Notes: a model not told the origin generated them from the letters alone. Positions 52,949-62,426 are shown, counted from the stretch's first letter. The stretch: 64,000 nt of DNA from Pedobacter sp. KBW06 (GCF_003852525.1 NZ_QAJL01000003.1:246548-310547); one strand, 5' to 3'. Made by a program: numbers and translations.

Positions 52949-53524
52949 TTACTTGGTCGCCCAGGATTTTTGATTTGGTTGTAAAGGAATGCAGGCATTG
53001 TAATTAACGGGAATATAATCATAAGCCAGCCCCAGGGTCGCCCCCTTTTGCGACATACAATATCCTTCAATAGTTAAATCTCTCAGCGTTAAATAGAAAG
53101 GCTCCCCAAAAAACTTATTGTTAATTCTGTTTAGAATTCTATAGGAAAAACCAGCATGACGTGCAAAATAGTCAAACACTTCCAGTCGCTCTGTAGCACT
53201 GCAATCCAGGAATTTCTTCCCGTAATTATTGACCGAGTATGCTTCCAGAGCCTTAATACCAGCACAGAATTTATTTTGCTTTTTGATGTCCATACAATTA
53301 AGCAGCACATTGATAATATAATCCGGCACAGATGCAGACTTTGCTCCCGGCGTATCTGTTTCCGGAATAATCATTTCCGCCAGCTCTGCAATAATATCCT
53401 TTTTGCTCCATAAAAGCGCAGGATTGACTGGTTTAGTGAGGTCTATCCATTTAAAAATAGAAAGCGAGGTCAAGCCTAGCGCCCCTAAAATTAAGGTGCT
53501 TTTTAAATACGTTCTTCGGTTCAC
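52949..53524 (-). CDS. Gluconate 2-dehydrogenase subunit 3-like protein
   Basis: A 191-residue small subunit. The N-terminus MNRRTYLKSTLILGALGLTS has the twin-arginine motif NRRTYLK and a hydrophobic core. Then come LAEMIIPETDTPGAKSASVPDYI near 50-70, the signature of this family, and FFGEPFYLTLRDLTIEGYCMS near 130-152. Such subunits are exported by Tat together with a folded GMC partner, here the gene three bases downstream. It is placed after a GT8 gene within the glycan locus, so a glycan or lipid-linked sugar may be the substrate of the pair. Confidence 0.88.
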   Translation of the reverse strand: MNRRTYLKSTLILGALGLTSLSIFKWIDLTKPVNPALLWSKKDIIAELAEMIIPETDTPGAKSASVPDYIINVLLNCMDIKKQNKFCAGIKALEAYSVNNYGKKFLDCSATERLEVFDYFARHAGFSYRILNRINNKFFGEPFYLTLRDLTIEGYCMSQKGATLGLAYDYIPVNYNACIPLQPNQKSWATK

Positions 53525-53579
53525 TGAACTTCTTCAATTATAATTAATCTTTACGCCGGCCGGTCCCCCCACCCGGGTC

Positions 53580-54458
53580 TTATTTAAAGAACATTTTAAT
53601 CTTCTCTAAGATATTATTTATTTTCTTCAGGTACCTGGTTGTTTCACCGATAGGCTGAAAGTTCTTCCATTCTGTGCGGTGCAGGTAATAAAAAAATTCG
53701 TCTTTATAGTTATTGGCATAAGTCTTATAAATAGGCTTCCTATGAAAATAATGAATCAGCTTCGGATGAGGATCCGTACAAATGGAGAAACAATTCCACA
53801 TGCGATCGATCTCTTTCCAGTTTCCTATTAATGCAATATTCAGGCCGTACTGATCTCCAAATACATACTTCTTATTGTTATTGATGGCATCAAAAGTCTT
53901 TTGTGTAATGTCCTGCTCACGCCATTTGTCAATATTGATCACCAGCATACCGGAATTAAAAAACTTCTCCTCAGGATCGAGGCCTAATTCCTTATAGTTC
54001 TCTATTCCTTCAGCAATTGTTTTAACCTGGTCCCCGAAGGTATCGTTAACTGCAGCAACAACTTTACCTTCTGTTTCTATTTTCCACAAATTACTGATGT
54101 CATCAAGCATAATCATATCGACATCCATATAGATAATTTTGCTGACTTCTTTCGGAATGAAATAAGGGATCAGGATCCTGATATAGATATTTAAAGGATA
54201 AGTACTATTCGCAACTAATGGTAACGTTACTCCTTCAGGAATAATCTCCTCCATTTTCAACCAGATCAGGTTCATCTTATCCAGTGTCAAAGAAGCAGTT
54301 AATTTTTGTTTATTTGTCTTTGAGATTTGATCATCAACAATATAAACATCTATCAACTCATCTGTATGATGGTTCATTTCCACAGACTTCAACAATGCAG
54401 AAAGCAATGTTACGTAATGATTATCACAAGCTAATATTACAGAGATCTTATTACTCAT
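53580..54458 (-). CDS. Family 8 glycosyltransferase
   Basis: A 292-residue GT8 enzyme of the LPS galactosyl/glucosyltransferase (WaaJ/RfaJ-like) kind. Motifs: ISVILACDNHYVTLLSALLKS at the start, YIRILIPYFIPKEVSKIIYMDVDMIMLDDI near 92-121 with the DVD metal site, and FNSGMLVINIDKWREQDI near 167-185. FGDQYGLNIALIGNW near 200 and LIHYFHRKPIYK near 234 complete the pattern. It is retaining and uses a UDP-hexose in characterised members. It follows the flippase gene by 49 bases. A GC-rich patch lies just downstream of its stop. Confidence 0.9.
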   Translation of the reverse strand: MSNKISVILACDNHYVTLLSALLKSVEMNHHTDELIDVYIVDDQISKTNKQKLTASLTLDKMNLIWLKMEEIIPEGVTLPLVANSTYPLNIYIRILIPYFIPKEVSKIIYMDVDMIMLDDISNLWKIETEGKVVAAVNDTFGDQVKTIAEGIENYKELGLDPEEKFFNSGMLVINIDKWREQDITQKTFDAINNNKKYVFGDQYGLNIALIGNWKEIDRMWNCFSICTDPHPKLIHYFHRKPIYKTYANNYKDEFFYYLHRTEWKNFQPIGETTRYLKKINNILEKIKMFFK

Positions 54459-54507
54459 TATTTTGTATTTGTTTTATATATGAACTTTCCAGGTTACCTC
54501 ATTTTTA

Positions 54508-55860
54508 TCAGCCCTTACTTAAAAGCGTCTTGTTCATCTGCTTTAAAAATACAATTATTTCTTTATAGCCAATGCTAAACATGCTCCAAAAGCTAAATTT
54601 TGAATATTTATATAAGGGATAATAGGTCATTAAAATCGCGATCAGCGTTGGGAATATAGAGGCAATCGCAATGGAATAAATAGAATGATAAATAGAAATG
54701 CCCAGAAACACCGTAACAATATTCACCACCAGCATCACAATGATCTTATAGAAATTCACTTTCGGTTGATGAATAACATCCAGAGCAAGCGCAAAAAAGC
54801 GGTCTGCTGGATAAAGAAGTGCGATGATCATGAACATCCTGAAAAGGTTTGGCGTCTCATTATGAACGTAACCTTTTCCCGCAATGAGGCTAATAATAGG
54901 TTCGGCAAAAATAACAGCTATAACCACTACAGGAACCAGCGCGATGGTCATCATTCCTATTAACTTCTTAAGCGTATACATCATTTCTTCTTTTTGTCCG
55001 CGGTTATAATGCGAAGAAAGGATCGGCATTCCGCTGGCAGCAAAACTGGAAAGCGGAATTTCAATCAGCTGAATAAGTTTTCCGCCAAGATTATACATTG
55101 CCAATGCCGCTGGTCCTATCAGAAAATTAATGATAAAAGTGTTCGTCACGCCAAAAAGGTTGGACCCGATATTCGTTCCCATACTGTATTTACCAAAATG
55201 AAACAGCTCTAAAACCGTTGGTCGGTCTGCATTCTTCAGCGACCGGATCATCGTCCACTTCAGTATAAAAACCAAAATCCCGGATACAAAGAAGGAAAGA
55301 CAATAACCACCTATAACGGTATCAATCGTTAATTTCCCCAATAAGGCCAAGATAAAAACAATTAAGGTGAAAGAGCCCTGAGTCATTACCCTTAGCCACA
55401 ACAAACGGTCAAACCGTTTATCGGCCTGAACCACACAATTTGCCATAAAAGTAGGCAATGTGATCACAGAAATTATAGAGAAGTATTTTAAAAACAGAAC
55501 CAATCCTTCATTGCTCACATAACTTGCAATGAAATATGCAGGAATATTTAATAAGAGTAGAAATACCGTGATTAAAAGCGCGATCACCCAGGCAGCACCT
55601 GCAACCACCTCTCCTCTTTCTTTTTCGGTACCCGTGTAAAATTTTACGAAAGTAATCGTTAGAAAACCTGCTCTTAATGTATCGATTAAGCCTATTGCTG
55701 CCAAAAAGAAAATGTAAGTACCAATATCTGTGACCGAAAGCCCGCGATACAAAATGGCCAGTGTGATCATCCCAAAGCCCGCCATGACTGCATTTCCCAA
55801 TAGCGATTGAAAATGCATATTCTTAAATATGGAAAACAGTTTTCTGAAGAGTGAGACCAT
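54508..55860 (-). CDS. Wzx-type polysaccharide flippase
   Basis: A 450-residue membrane protein with about twelve to fourteen helices, belonging to the polysaccharide biosynthesis/MATE-like (MOP) superfamily that flips lipid-linked repeat units to the periplasm. Typical features are GNAVMAGFGMITLAILYRGLS near 22-42, GSNLFGVTNTFIINFLIGPAALAMYNLG near 232-259 and FAASGMPILSSHYNRGQ near 273. It is transcribed with the GT8, GMC pair and two further glycosyltransferases downstream. Together with the O-antigen ligase/polymerase-like gene at the right edge it suggests a Wzx/Wzy-dependent pathway. Confidence 0.88.
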   Translation of the reverse strand: MVSLFRKLFSIFKNMHFQSLLGNAVMAGFGMITLAILYRGLSVTDIGTYIFFLAAIGLIDTLRAGFLTITFVKFYTGTEKERGEVVAGAAWVIALLITVFLLLLNIPAYFIASYVSNEGLVLFLKYFSIISVITLPTFMANCVVQADKRFDRLLWLRVMTQGSFTLIVFILALLGKLTIDTVIGGYCLSFFVSGILVFILKWTMIRSLKNADRPTVLELFHFGKYSMGTNIGSNLFGVTNTFIINFLIGPAALAMYNLGGKLIQLIEIPLSSFAASGMPILSSHYNRGQKEEMMYTLKKLIGMMTIALVPVVVIAVIFAEPIISLIAGKGYVHNETPNLFRMFMIIALLYPADRFFALALDVIHQPKVNFYKIIVMLVVNIVTVFLGISIYHSIYSIAIASIFPTLIAILMTYYPLYKYSKFSFWSMFSIGYKEIIVFLKQMNKTLLSKG

Positions 55861-56211
55861 TTATAATAGGGTATCTGTGGTGAAACTTAAAATGATAAAG
55901 AAGATTCTAAAAATATTCATCTCAAAGATGTAGAATTAAAGCTTACCATGATAACTCCTTGCTGATAAAAAATACTAAAAAACATTTAACGGTCTAAATA
56001 TGTGAAAAAAAAATGCCTGAAACCAGACTACAAACCGCAAATGCAATAAACAGACCAAAGAAACAAATGGCACATTAAAGAGACTGTACAAATGAATCAT
56101 CAGTAGAACCTCTTCTAAAATTTAACCCCGGCATTACAAAAATCCCTTAAATAAAAAATCCCTCTGGCCAAATTGCTCAGGGGGATTTCCATATATAAAG
56201 ATTAACATTTC
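55861..56211. other. 351-base gap upstream of the flippase
   Basis: AT-rich sequence between the beta-helix gene end and the flippase start on the minus strand. The part nearest 56188 holds the terminator listed separately; the rest presumably contains the flippase operon promoter. No ORF of note and no clear TAnnTTTG box was found. Confidence 0.4.
56150..56188 (-). terminator. Terminator of the beta-helix lipoprotein gene
   Basis: AAATCCCTCTG (56156-56166) and CAGGGGGATTT (56178-56188) are inverted with one mismatch on the minus strand, where the hairpin is followed by TTTTTTATTT. It begins 24 bases after the stop at 56212. Confidence 0.7.
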
Positions 56212-57642
56212 TTATTCAACTGCCCCTGCAGAGGGTTTAGACGAAGATCTTGGATTATTATAGATATCCAGATTAACAGCAGGACTTACCGGAGACTGGA
56301 AATTTTGACTGGCCAATGAAGCACCTGAATTTTTTGCAGGTGAATTTGAGTTGAGCTGAAGCTGGTTCTCATCTGCAATTCCGGCCTCTCCGGAAGATTT
56401 AAAATATTTATTATTAAAAGCACCCGGCGGCGTATCTCCCATATCATTCCAGATGAAATTGGTATTATTTTGCCCCACTAGTGTAAAGTTATACCCTAAA
56501 TTATTGAAGATATCACACTTTCCACCTTTCAGACCATACAAATCAAGTACCTGAGCTGGAAAAGCCTCCTTAGGCAATAAATTTCCACAGGTATTATTAA
56601 ATACTTTCGCATTCACATACGTGGTTTTGCCTGACATGATGTTCCTGTCGAACGCCTGTAATTCAAATGCCCCGTATTGTCTGGAGTTGATAACGATATT
56701 ATTAAAAATCAAAATCTCTTTTGGAGAAGTCCCGATACTGTAAGCCCAGGCACGAATGGCATTCCCCTGATGATTTTTTATTTTATTATTATAGAATTTA
56801 CCGCTACCCTGCACATAAAAAATACCATTGTGGTTACTGTTATCCTGATTGACATCCTGAACAATATTATTATGTATATCATAGGAATCCGCATTTTCCA
56901 ATGCGACAACACTTCCTACACCTCTGGAGTTTTTAAAACTCACAAAGCCGATTTCTATATTTTTAACCAGGCCGGTGATGGTACCATTCTCTACAGACCC
57001 TCTAAATCTCATCAGTGTCCCGGTATTGTCACAATCAATATAAAGAAACCTTAAATTCCTGGAATATGAACTTTCTGATCCGTTATAGATCTTTTGAGAA
57101 TCATATTGTATGGCATTGTAGGTATTTACATTAGAAAAGGAGACGTATTTTAAGGTAAAATCATTGATGTCATTCCGTAATTGTATCGAAGCGCCATCTG
57201 AACTTTTATCCCTAAAAACAAAACCTCTACTAATTCCCGCTGTTCCATTACCGGAAACGGTCACATTTTTTAGGTTCGAAAGCGTCATTTGTCTGTTTCC
57301 CACCAATTCAACAAGCCCGTCATTTAAAATGAAGACTGCAGCATTCTCAACAGATATGTTGGAGATCTGGATGTCATTATATGAACCTCCCTTTATTTTT
57401 ATCACCGAATTTCCGGTCAGATTCAATGTTTTTCCATCAATAGAAAGATTTCCGGAACCAGTTCCAACTTCAAATATTTTCGCATTTGCAGGTATGTCGG
57501 TTGTGTCTTTCGGAGGTTTGGGAATCACCGGCACATCTACAACAGGATTTTCTACTTCAGCCCCGATGGAAGGATTCTTCTTGCATGCGCATAAAATAAA
57601 TAATGCACATAAAATCAAATGCATTTTTGAGGTATTTACCAT
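56212..57642 (-). CDS. Parallel beta-helix lipoprotein
   Basis: A 476-residue exported lipoprotein (signal MVNTSKMHLILCALFILCAC; an alternative start is Met7). A Pro-rich spacer (VENPVVDVPVIPKPPKDT) precedes a right-handed beta-helix from about 60 to 430, shown by recurring short units such as NLTGNSVIKIKGGSYNDIQI, DIHNNIVQDVNQ, KFYNNKIKNHQGNAI and IFNNIVINSRQYGAFELQ. This style is seen in pectate-lyase-like and carbohydrate-binding or lyase proteins associated with exopolysaccharide loci. Catalytic residues cannot be assigned. It has its own terminator and a long upstream region, so it is probably expressed separately, acting at the outer membrane. Confidence 0.75.
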   Translation of the reverse strand: MVNTSKMHLILCALFILCACKKNPSIGAEVENPVVDVPVIPKPPKDTTDIPANAKIFEVGTGSGNLSIDGKTLNLTGNSVIKIKGGSYNDIQISNISVENAAVFILNDGLVELVGNRQMTLSNLKNVTVSGNGTAGISRGFVFRDKSSDGASIQLRNDINDFTLKYVSFSNVNTYNAIQYDSQKIYNGSESSYSRNLRFLYIDCDNTGTLMRFRGSVENGTITGLVKNIEIGFVSFKNSRGVGSVVALENADSYDIHNNIVQDVNQDNSNHNGIFYVQGSGKFYNNKIKNHQGNAIRAWAYSIGTSPKEILIFNNIVINSRQYGAFELQAFDRNIMSGKTTYVNAKVFNNTCGNLLPKEAFPAQVLDLYGLKGGKCDIFNNLGYNFTLVGQNNTNFIWNDMGDTPPGAFNNKYFKSSGEAGIADENQLQLNSNSPAKNSGASLASQNFQSPVSPAVNLDIYNNPRSSSKPSAGAVE

Positions 57643-58067
57643 AAATTAAATATTTCTATTACAATCCCTTGTAACCGCAATTTTAATCAATTTTAAACAA
57701 ATAAGTGAGTACGTCAAACAATGCTCTCGTTTTTGCTTTTATTCAAAAATGGCCGAACCATTGATATGGGGAATATTTTCCTCGTTTTTTAGCATATTTG
57801 GACTGACGAAATAATTTTTTATATGACATTAAGATTACAATTCCGGACAAAAACGCAGAGAATTGGCGTTAAAGAATGACAGACAGATTAATTATTATTT
57901 AATGCCCAATTAACATTGAGGAATATATTCCACACGTTCACATGGATAGCTAAATCAGCATTCCGCTTAAAAAAAATAAATCTGGAAAATCTATGGTCTG
58001 AGGGATAAAGAAATCAGACATGCCTCCCTCCCGTCGCAAAATAAAATTATTAACTGGCAATTAAGGG
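57643..58067. other. 425-base gap upstream of the beta-helix gene
   Basis: AT-rich spacer with no coding frame worth listing. It must contain the minus-strand promoter for the lipoprotein gene, but I see no convincing TTTG/TAnnTTTG pair. At its right edge GCTATC (58067-58072) and GATAGC (58079-58084) form a small hairpin across the stop codon of the next gene. Confidence 0.4.
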
Positions 58068-58871
58068 CTATCCAAAAAGATAGCTTAGCCTAGCAAGGAA
58101 TGCTTTAAACAGTCCACCCTGCTCCATCAAACGTCTGTCCGAAGTCCAGACCAGAGAGCGGTTTGAAGTGATTTTATGGAGTTTTCCAAATCTGCTTCGC
58201 AGTTTAAGCGCCAGATAACCATCTTCATTTGCATTTGGAGGATGGTTATATCCTTCTACCAGCAACCCCTGTTCTTTTCTGTAAGCAGAGCTACAGCCAT
58301 AAACATACATTGCTTCATCCTTATTTCTTTGCAGTATACCCTTGAAAACATCACCCATAGTTTCGTACAAAAAATAGTTAAACCGCTTCGATGGCCCCTC
58401 AGAAATAAATGCAAAACGCCCGTAAGTACAAGCAATGGACTTGTCTTTTAAGGGTAACGAAAGTAAATCTACCCAATAAGGACTATAAATAGAATCAGCA
58501 TCCGCATTCAGGATAATTTTCCCTTTTGCTGCAGCCAGTCCCGAATTCCTTGCATGCCTCACCCCCTGCTCTTTTTCAATAATCCAGGTTGCTCCGGAAA
58601 GCTCAATTAGCTCCTGGGTGCGGTCACTGGAATTATTATTCACCACCAATATTTCGACTTTCTGATTCGTAATCGTTTTAGATAAGGACCACAAGTTCTT
58701 CAGAATAGATCCTTCCTCATTATAGGCAGGAATACTAACGGTTACGTCAGGCTCATCGGAATGAAGCTTTTGGATCCCCTCACGGATTTCTGCGATATGG
58801 TCTAAAAACCATTGCGCATCGTGTTTCTGAGCTTCAATATAAGAAGGGATTTTTAAGGGTCTGATGGGCAT
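58068..58871 (-). CDS. Family 2 glycosyltransferase
   Basis: A 267-residue GT-A enzyme. VTVSIPAYNEEGSILKNLWSL near 43-63, ILVVNNNSSDRTQELI near 73, GVRHARNSGLAAAKGKIILNADADSIYSPYW near 100-130 (DAD metal site) and HPPNANEDGYLALKL near 215 (acidic catalytic motif) are all visible. No membrane helix is present except a short hydrophobic C-terminus. It is the last gene of the minus-strand run from the right window edge. The product sugar is not deducible. Confidence 0.87.
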   Translation of the reverse strand: MPIRPLKIPSYIEAQKHDAQWFLDHIAEIREGIQKLHSDEPDVTVSIPAYNEEGSILKNLWSLSKTITNQKVEILVVNNNSSDRTQELIELSGATWIIEKEQGVRHARNSGLAAAKGKIILNADADSIYSPYWVDLLSLPLKDKSIACTYGRFAFISEGPSKRFNYFLYETMGDVFKGILQRNKDEAMYVYGCSSAYRKEQGLLVEGYNHPPNANEDGYLALKLRSRFGKLHKITSNRSLVWTSDRRLMEQGGLFKAFLARLSYLFG

Positions 58872-58883
58872 TGGTTCTAATTT

Positions 58884-60029
58884 TTAGGAGATGGATAATG
58901 AGTTATAAACCGAAAGCAATTGCTCTGCAGATGATTTCCAGGTAAAATTTGCGGCCCTTTTAAGCCCTTTTTCTTTCAATTGAACCTCCAGTTCCTTGTC
59001 ATTCAGCACTGCTATGATTTGATCTTTGATCTGATGGTAATCCAAAGGATCAACAAATAAAGCAGCATCCGAAGCAATCTCTGGCATAGAGGAGGTGTTC
59101 GAGGTGATAACCGGTACCCCACATGCCATTGCTTCTAATAAAGGTAAGCCGAAACTCTCTCTTAAAGAAGGATACAGGAATAACCTGCTGATATTATACA
59201 GCAACGGCATTTCCTCAGAAGCAATATAACCTGGAAAAATAAAGTCCTTTTCAAATTGCTGCTTACCCAGCTTAGCCAACAATTCAAAAACCAGTTTTTT
59301 ATCATAGTCAAGAATAACCAGGGGTAAACCTTCAGGGTTTGCCTCTTTATAGTCAACATATGCCTTGATCACATTAACCGTATTTTTTTTAGGTGCAGTA
59401 TTGCCTAAGAAAAGGATAAAATCTCCCGGAAGATGATGGTCTTTCCGGAAACGGTCTAACTGGGCTGAAGGATAAGAGGTATTAAATTTCGGACTAACCG
59501 CATTGTAAATCACCATCACTTTATCTTCCGGCAAATTTAACCTGTTTAAAATCACCTCACGCTCATAATTGGAGACTGTGATGATTAATTTACTTTTATC
59601 GACGATTTTTGGTACAACAAATTTTCTGTATAAATTACCAAAATTCTGGTAAGCAGTTCCTTTGAAATCCGTCTTTTCAAGGTAAATAATATCATGTAGC
59701 GTCAGCATCATCGGCACTGGTAAGCGCAAGGCGGAGGTGTTACAGGTAGAGTGAAGAAAATCCAGTCTGTCCTTCTTTACTTCAGCGGGCAGGGTGAATT
59801 GTTCCCAGGTAAAATAAGAACGGGCAGGAAGAGACTTAATCTTGAAATTAGCTGTTTCTGACAAACACTTTTCATCCACATCTTTGCGTGCATAAAGAAT
59901 GTACTCATTATAAGTATCCAGTTTCTGTAACTCACGGATCAGCTCTAAAGCCACCACTTCCATACCATGTTTCTTTTCCCTGAATATCCGTTGTACTTCT
60001 ATCCCGATGCGAAGTTTAGTTTTCATCAA
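58884..60029 (-). CDS. Family 4 glycosyltransferase
   Basis: A 381-residue GT-B enzyme of the mannosyl/rhamnosyltransferase-like GT4 group. It has RIGIEVQRIFREKKHGMEVVALELI at the N-terminus (the Gly-rich acceptor loop), HSTCNTSALRLPVPMMLTLHDIIYL near 90-114 and FILFLGNTAPKKNTVNVIKAY near 206. Its donor site is LFLYPSLRESFGLPLLEAMACGVPVITSN near 285-313, with the ESFGLP...E site. It lies between two GT2 genes with spacers of 12 and 21 bases, so is part of one polycistronic transcript. Confidence 0.88.
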   Translation of the reverse strand: MMKTKLRIGIEVQRIFREKKHGMEVVALELIRELQKLDTYNEYILYARKDVDEKCLSETANFKIKSLPARSYFTWEQFTLPAEVKKDRLDFLHSTCNTSALRLPVPMMLTLHDIIYLEKTDFKGTAYQNFGNLYRKFVVPKIVDKSKLIITVSNYEREVILNRLNLPEDKVMVIYNAVSPKFNTSYPSAQLDRFRKDHHLPGDFILFLGNTAPKKNTVNVIKAYVDYKEANPEGLPLVILDYDKKLVFELLAKLGKQQFEKDFIFPGYIASEEMPLLYNISRLFLYPSLRESFGLPLLEAMACGVPVITSNTSSMPEIASDAALFVDPLDYHQIKDQIIAVLNDKELEVQLKEKGLKRAANFTWKSSAEQLLSVYNSLSIS

Positions 60030-60050
60030 TTTTCAATTAAGACCTGAGTT

Positions 60051-61220
60051 CTATTTACTTATTTTTTCTTCATAATAATGCTCCGTTGCTACGGATATCT
60101 TATTCGCTTTCCGCACTTTCAGTAAAGCCATAAGCTGGAAATATATGAAAAGGGGTGCATTTTTCAACGACTTGTAGATCTTTTCATCTGCTTTGAAATG
60201 TGACAATGCGCGAAACACAAAAGTAAAGAATACTACGATCGCAACCACCCAATACAAAGCAAACAAGGGCATTAAAAACAAATCAGTAACAAATAACAGA
60301 AAAGAAATAATCATTAACATAAATAAGGGTGGTCTTACCAGAAGTATGCTAAATAAAAACTGATTCCAGCTTAACCTGTAAACAGACTTCAACATCAGCT
60401 TGAATCCCAGATAAAGATATTTAAACCAGGTGTTGATCCATCTTGAGCGCTGATTTACCAATTGATCCGTTTTCGTCGTTTTCTCATCATAAACAATCGC
60501 CTCCTCTGCAAAAGCAATCCGCTCCCCCCTGTTCAGAATTTCATATTGAAGAATTTTGTCAAAGCCTGCACCCGATATTTCATTATTTTCCAGGCATGAC
60601 CTGTACAGTTGTAACGTAAAAGCCATTCCGGAGCCCGACAATGCAGCCGATGATCCAGCCTCATACATGAGTTTCCGATCTACCAGACGGTAATAGATAT
60701 CACCCGCCTCATCCAGACAGGCATAGGTCGAATCCAGGTTCTTTGCCGCTCTGACTCCCTGTACTGCCTGATATCCCTGATCAAATGCCCTGTTTAATGC
60801 ATTAAAATACTCCGCATGAACAAGGTTATCACTATCGATAATTGTCAAACGCTCATGTGCCCGTTCAAAACGGTTAATGGCATAAAAATGTGATTTCGTA
60901 TTACTTGCAAGTACTTCAGGAGGACGTAGTATCACAACCCGGGGGTCATCAAATTTCAAATCACTAATATCACAATTGTCGGCAACCACGTAAATGATAT
61001 AACTGGCATAATTTGATTTCAATATGGAGTCTACCACAAGTGGAATAAGACTTACTTGCTGATAGGCAGTCACAATAACCGCATAGTCAGCCTCATAAGC
61101 CTGTGTTACAGGTCTCTTTTTTCCGGTAAAACGACCGGCAATCCATAAAATGAGCGGCATGATAAAGTGCAATCCGATCAGGACCTGTACTACTGCCAAA
61201 AGAAGGTATAATAAGTTCAT
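60051..61220 (-). CDS. Membrane family 2 glycosyltransferase
   Basis: A 389-residue inner-membrane GT2. One N-terminal helix (about 5-27) precedes the catalytic domain: YAVIVTAYQQVSLIPLVVDSIL near 46, YIIYVVADNCDIS near 73, ERLTIIDSDNLVHAEYFNAL near 117 (DSD site), and the acceptor motif QRSRWINTWFKYLYLG near 258 that matches Q/R-xRW. Three to four C-terminal helices follow (about 285-345). The arrangement resembles processive beta-glycan synthases, so it may make a homopolymer stretch or transfer to a lipid acceptor. It is ten bases downstream of the next glycosyltransferase gene. Confidence 0.87.
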   Translation of the reverse strand: MNLLYLLLAVVQVLIGLHFIMPLILWIAGRFTGKKRPVTQAYEADYAVIVTAYQQVSLIPLVVDSILKSNYASYIIYVVADNCDISDLKFDDPRVVILRPPEVLASNTKSHFYAINRFERAHERLTIIDSDNLVHAEYFNALNRAFDQGYQAVQGVRAAKNLDSTYACLDEAGDIYYRLVDRKLMYEAGSSAALSGSGMAFTLQLYRSCLENNEISGAGFDKILQYEILNRGERIAFAEEAIVYDEKTTKTDQLVNQRSRWINTWFKYLYLGFKLMLKSVYRLSWNQFLFSILLVRPPLFMLMIISFLLFVTDLFLMPLFALYWVVAIVVFFTFVFRALSHFKADEKIYKSLKNAPLFIYFQLMALLKVRKANKISVATEHYYEEKISK

Positions 61221-61229
61221 TGTGCAGAT

Positions 61230-62426
61230 TTATTTATGATCAATGGTCATTTGAATTGCCTGATTTATTTTCTTAATACAATTTTCCCAGCTATGACTGG
61301 TCGCAAAAGCTTTCCTATCCTCCTGTAAAGTAACAGAATCTTCTGCCAATGCCTTTACAATAAGCGAAATATAATCTTCTTTTGAATCTGCAAGATAAAC
61401 ATGATCCTTAAAAATATCCATTGCCCTCGTAGCAGTTGCTACTGTGGGCTTGCCCATTGCAAGATATTCATCAACCTTCCTGGGGTAATTTCCAATGGTA
61501 ACCTGATTCACCAGCTGAGGATTGATACATACATCAAAATACTGCATATATAATGGTAATGCGTCCATTGGTTTGATACCTGTAAATATAACATTGTCCA
61601 ATTGATGCAGTTCACTGTTTTTAAAATCTTCATCTTCCGGTCCGACAAGCACAATTGTCCAATCCTTCCTTTGTTCGGCAATATACCTGATCAATGGGAT
61701 ATCCAGACGAATACTCTGTAATGCACCAACATAACCGATTATTGGAGTGGTTATTGACTGTAGCTCTTCCGGTTTCCCAGCGGTTGTGTTTTCTGTAAAG
61801 ATTTCCAGATCACAGCCCTGCCCTACATCATAAGAATTATCGTTATACGTTTTGCAATAGTCGGCCAAATAGGCCGAATTCGCCATGCAAATATCATTAC
61901 TGGCAATCAGCAAGGGCTCTAATCTTTCCCCATGTCTTTTCCAGTAATCAACTGCAAGCATATAATCCCTGGAATAGTAAATGCTCAAAAAAGGATTTAA
62001 CAGGCTATTCAGATAGAATCCTTTAAATATCTCATTGTCATTAAACAACAAGCTGTCCTTAAAACGGAGTTCCTTCGTTCCTTTCAGAATGCTATTGGCA
62101 AACTTTACATTGTTCCGCTTATTTAAATAATTAAACAAGGTTTTATTTTTAACCCAGTTGATGGATTCGACCAAACAGTCCGGATACAGGTTCCACAAGT
62201 TCTCTCCAATCTGGATTAAGCCTTCAGATTTACCTTTTATCACGGCTATTCTCTTTTGAACTTTAGGATCGGCACTCTTTTTATAAAGTGTAATTCTATC
62301 CAAAGGTGAATTGACATATAACACCCTGTTGTTCTTTGAAAGTTCAAGTGCAATATTTTTACAATTACTACCAATGTCTGTATCCCAGGCCTGTTGTCCA
62401 ATTATGATGATATCTCTACTGATCAT
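61230..62426 (-). CDS. GT4-like glycosyltransferase
   Basis: A 398-residue GT-B protein. N-terminal DIIIIGQQAWDTDIGSNCKNIALELSK (shown in part; residues 5-25) is an acceptor-domain start seen in exopolysaccharide loci, and SPLDRITLYKK follows. The donor domain shows IIGYVGALQSIRLDIPLIRYI near 228, TIVLVGPEDEDF and VIFTGIKPMDALPLYMQYFDVCINPQ (near 278-303; split), then NYPRKVDEYLAMGKPTVATAT near 315. The E-x7-E motif is partly degenerate (KVDEYLAMGKP), so the donor site differs from classical GT4. It is fourteen bases after the acyltransferase gene. Confidence 0.8.
   Translation of the reverse strand: MISRDIIIIGQQAWDTDIGSNCKNIALELSKNNRVLYVNSPLDRITLYKKSADPKVQKRIAVIKGKSEGLIQIGENLWNLYPDCLVESINWVKNKTLFNYLNKRNNVKFANSILKGTKELRFKDSLLFNDNEIFKGFYLNSLLNPFLSIYYSRDYMLAVDYWKRHGERLEPLLIASNDICMANSAYLADYCKTYNDNSYDVGQGCDLEIFTENTTAGKPEELQSITTPIIGYVGALQSIRLDIPLIRYIAEQRKDWTIVLVGPEDEDFKNSELHQLDNVIFTGIKPMDALPLYMQYFDVCINPQLVNQVTIGNYPRKVDEYLAMGKPTVATATRAMDIFKDHVYLADSKEDYISLIVKALAEDSVTLQEDRKAFATSHSWENCIKKINQAIQMTIDHK

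Noticed and set aside
57164..57649. 161-codon frame on the plus strand opposite the beta-helix gene
   Set aside because: Antisense shadow of a gene with clear signal peptide and repeat structure.
58067..58084. Hairpin GCTATC/GATAGC across a stop codon
   Set aside because: Stem is short and not followed by a T-tract on the minus strand, so I do not call it a terminator.
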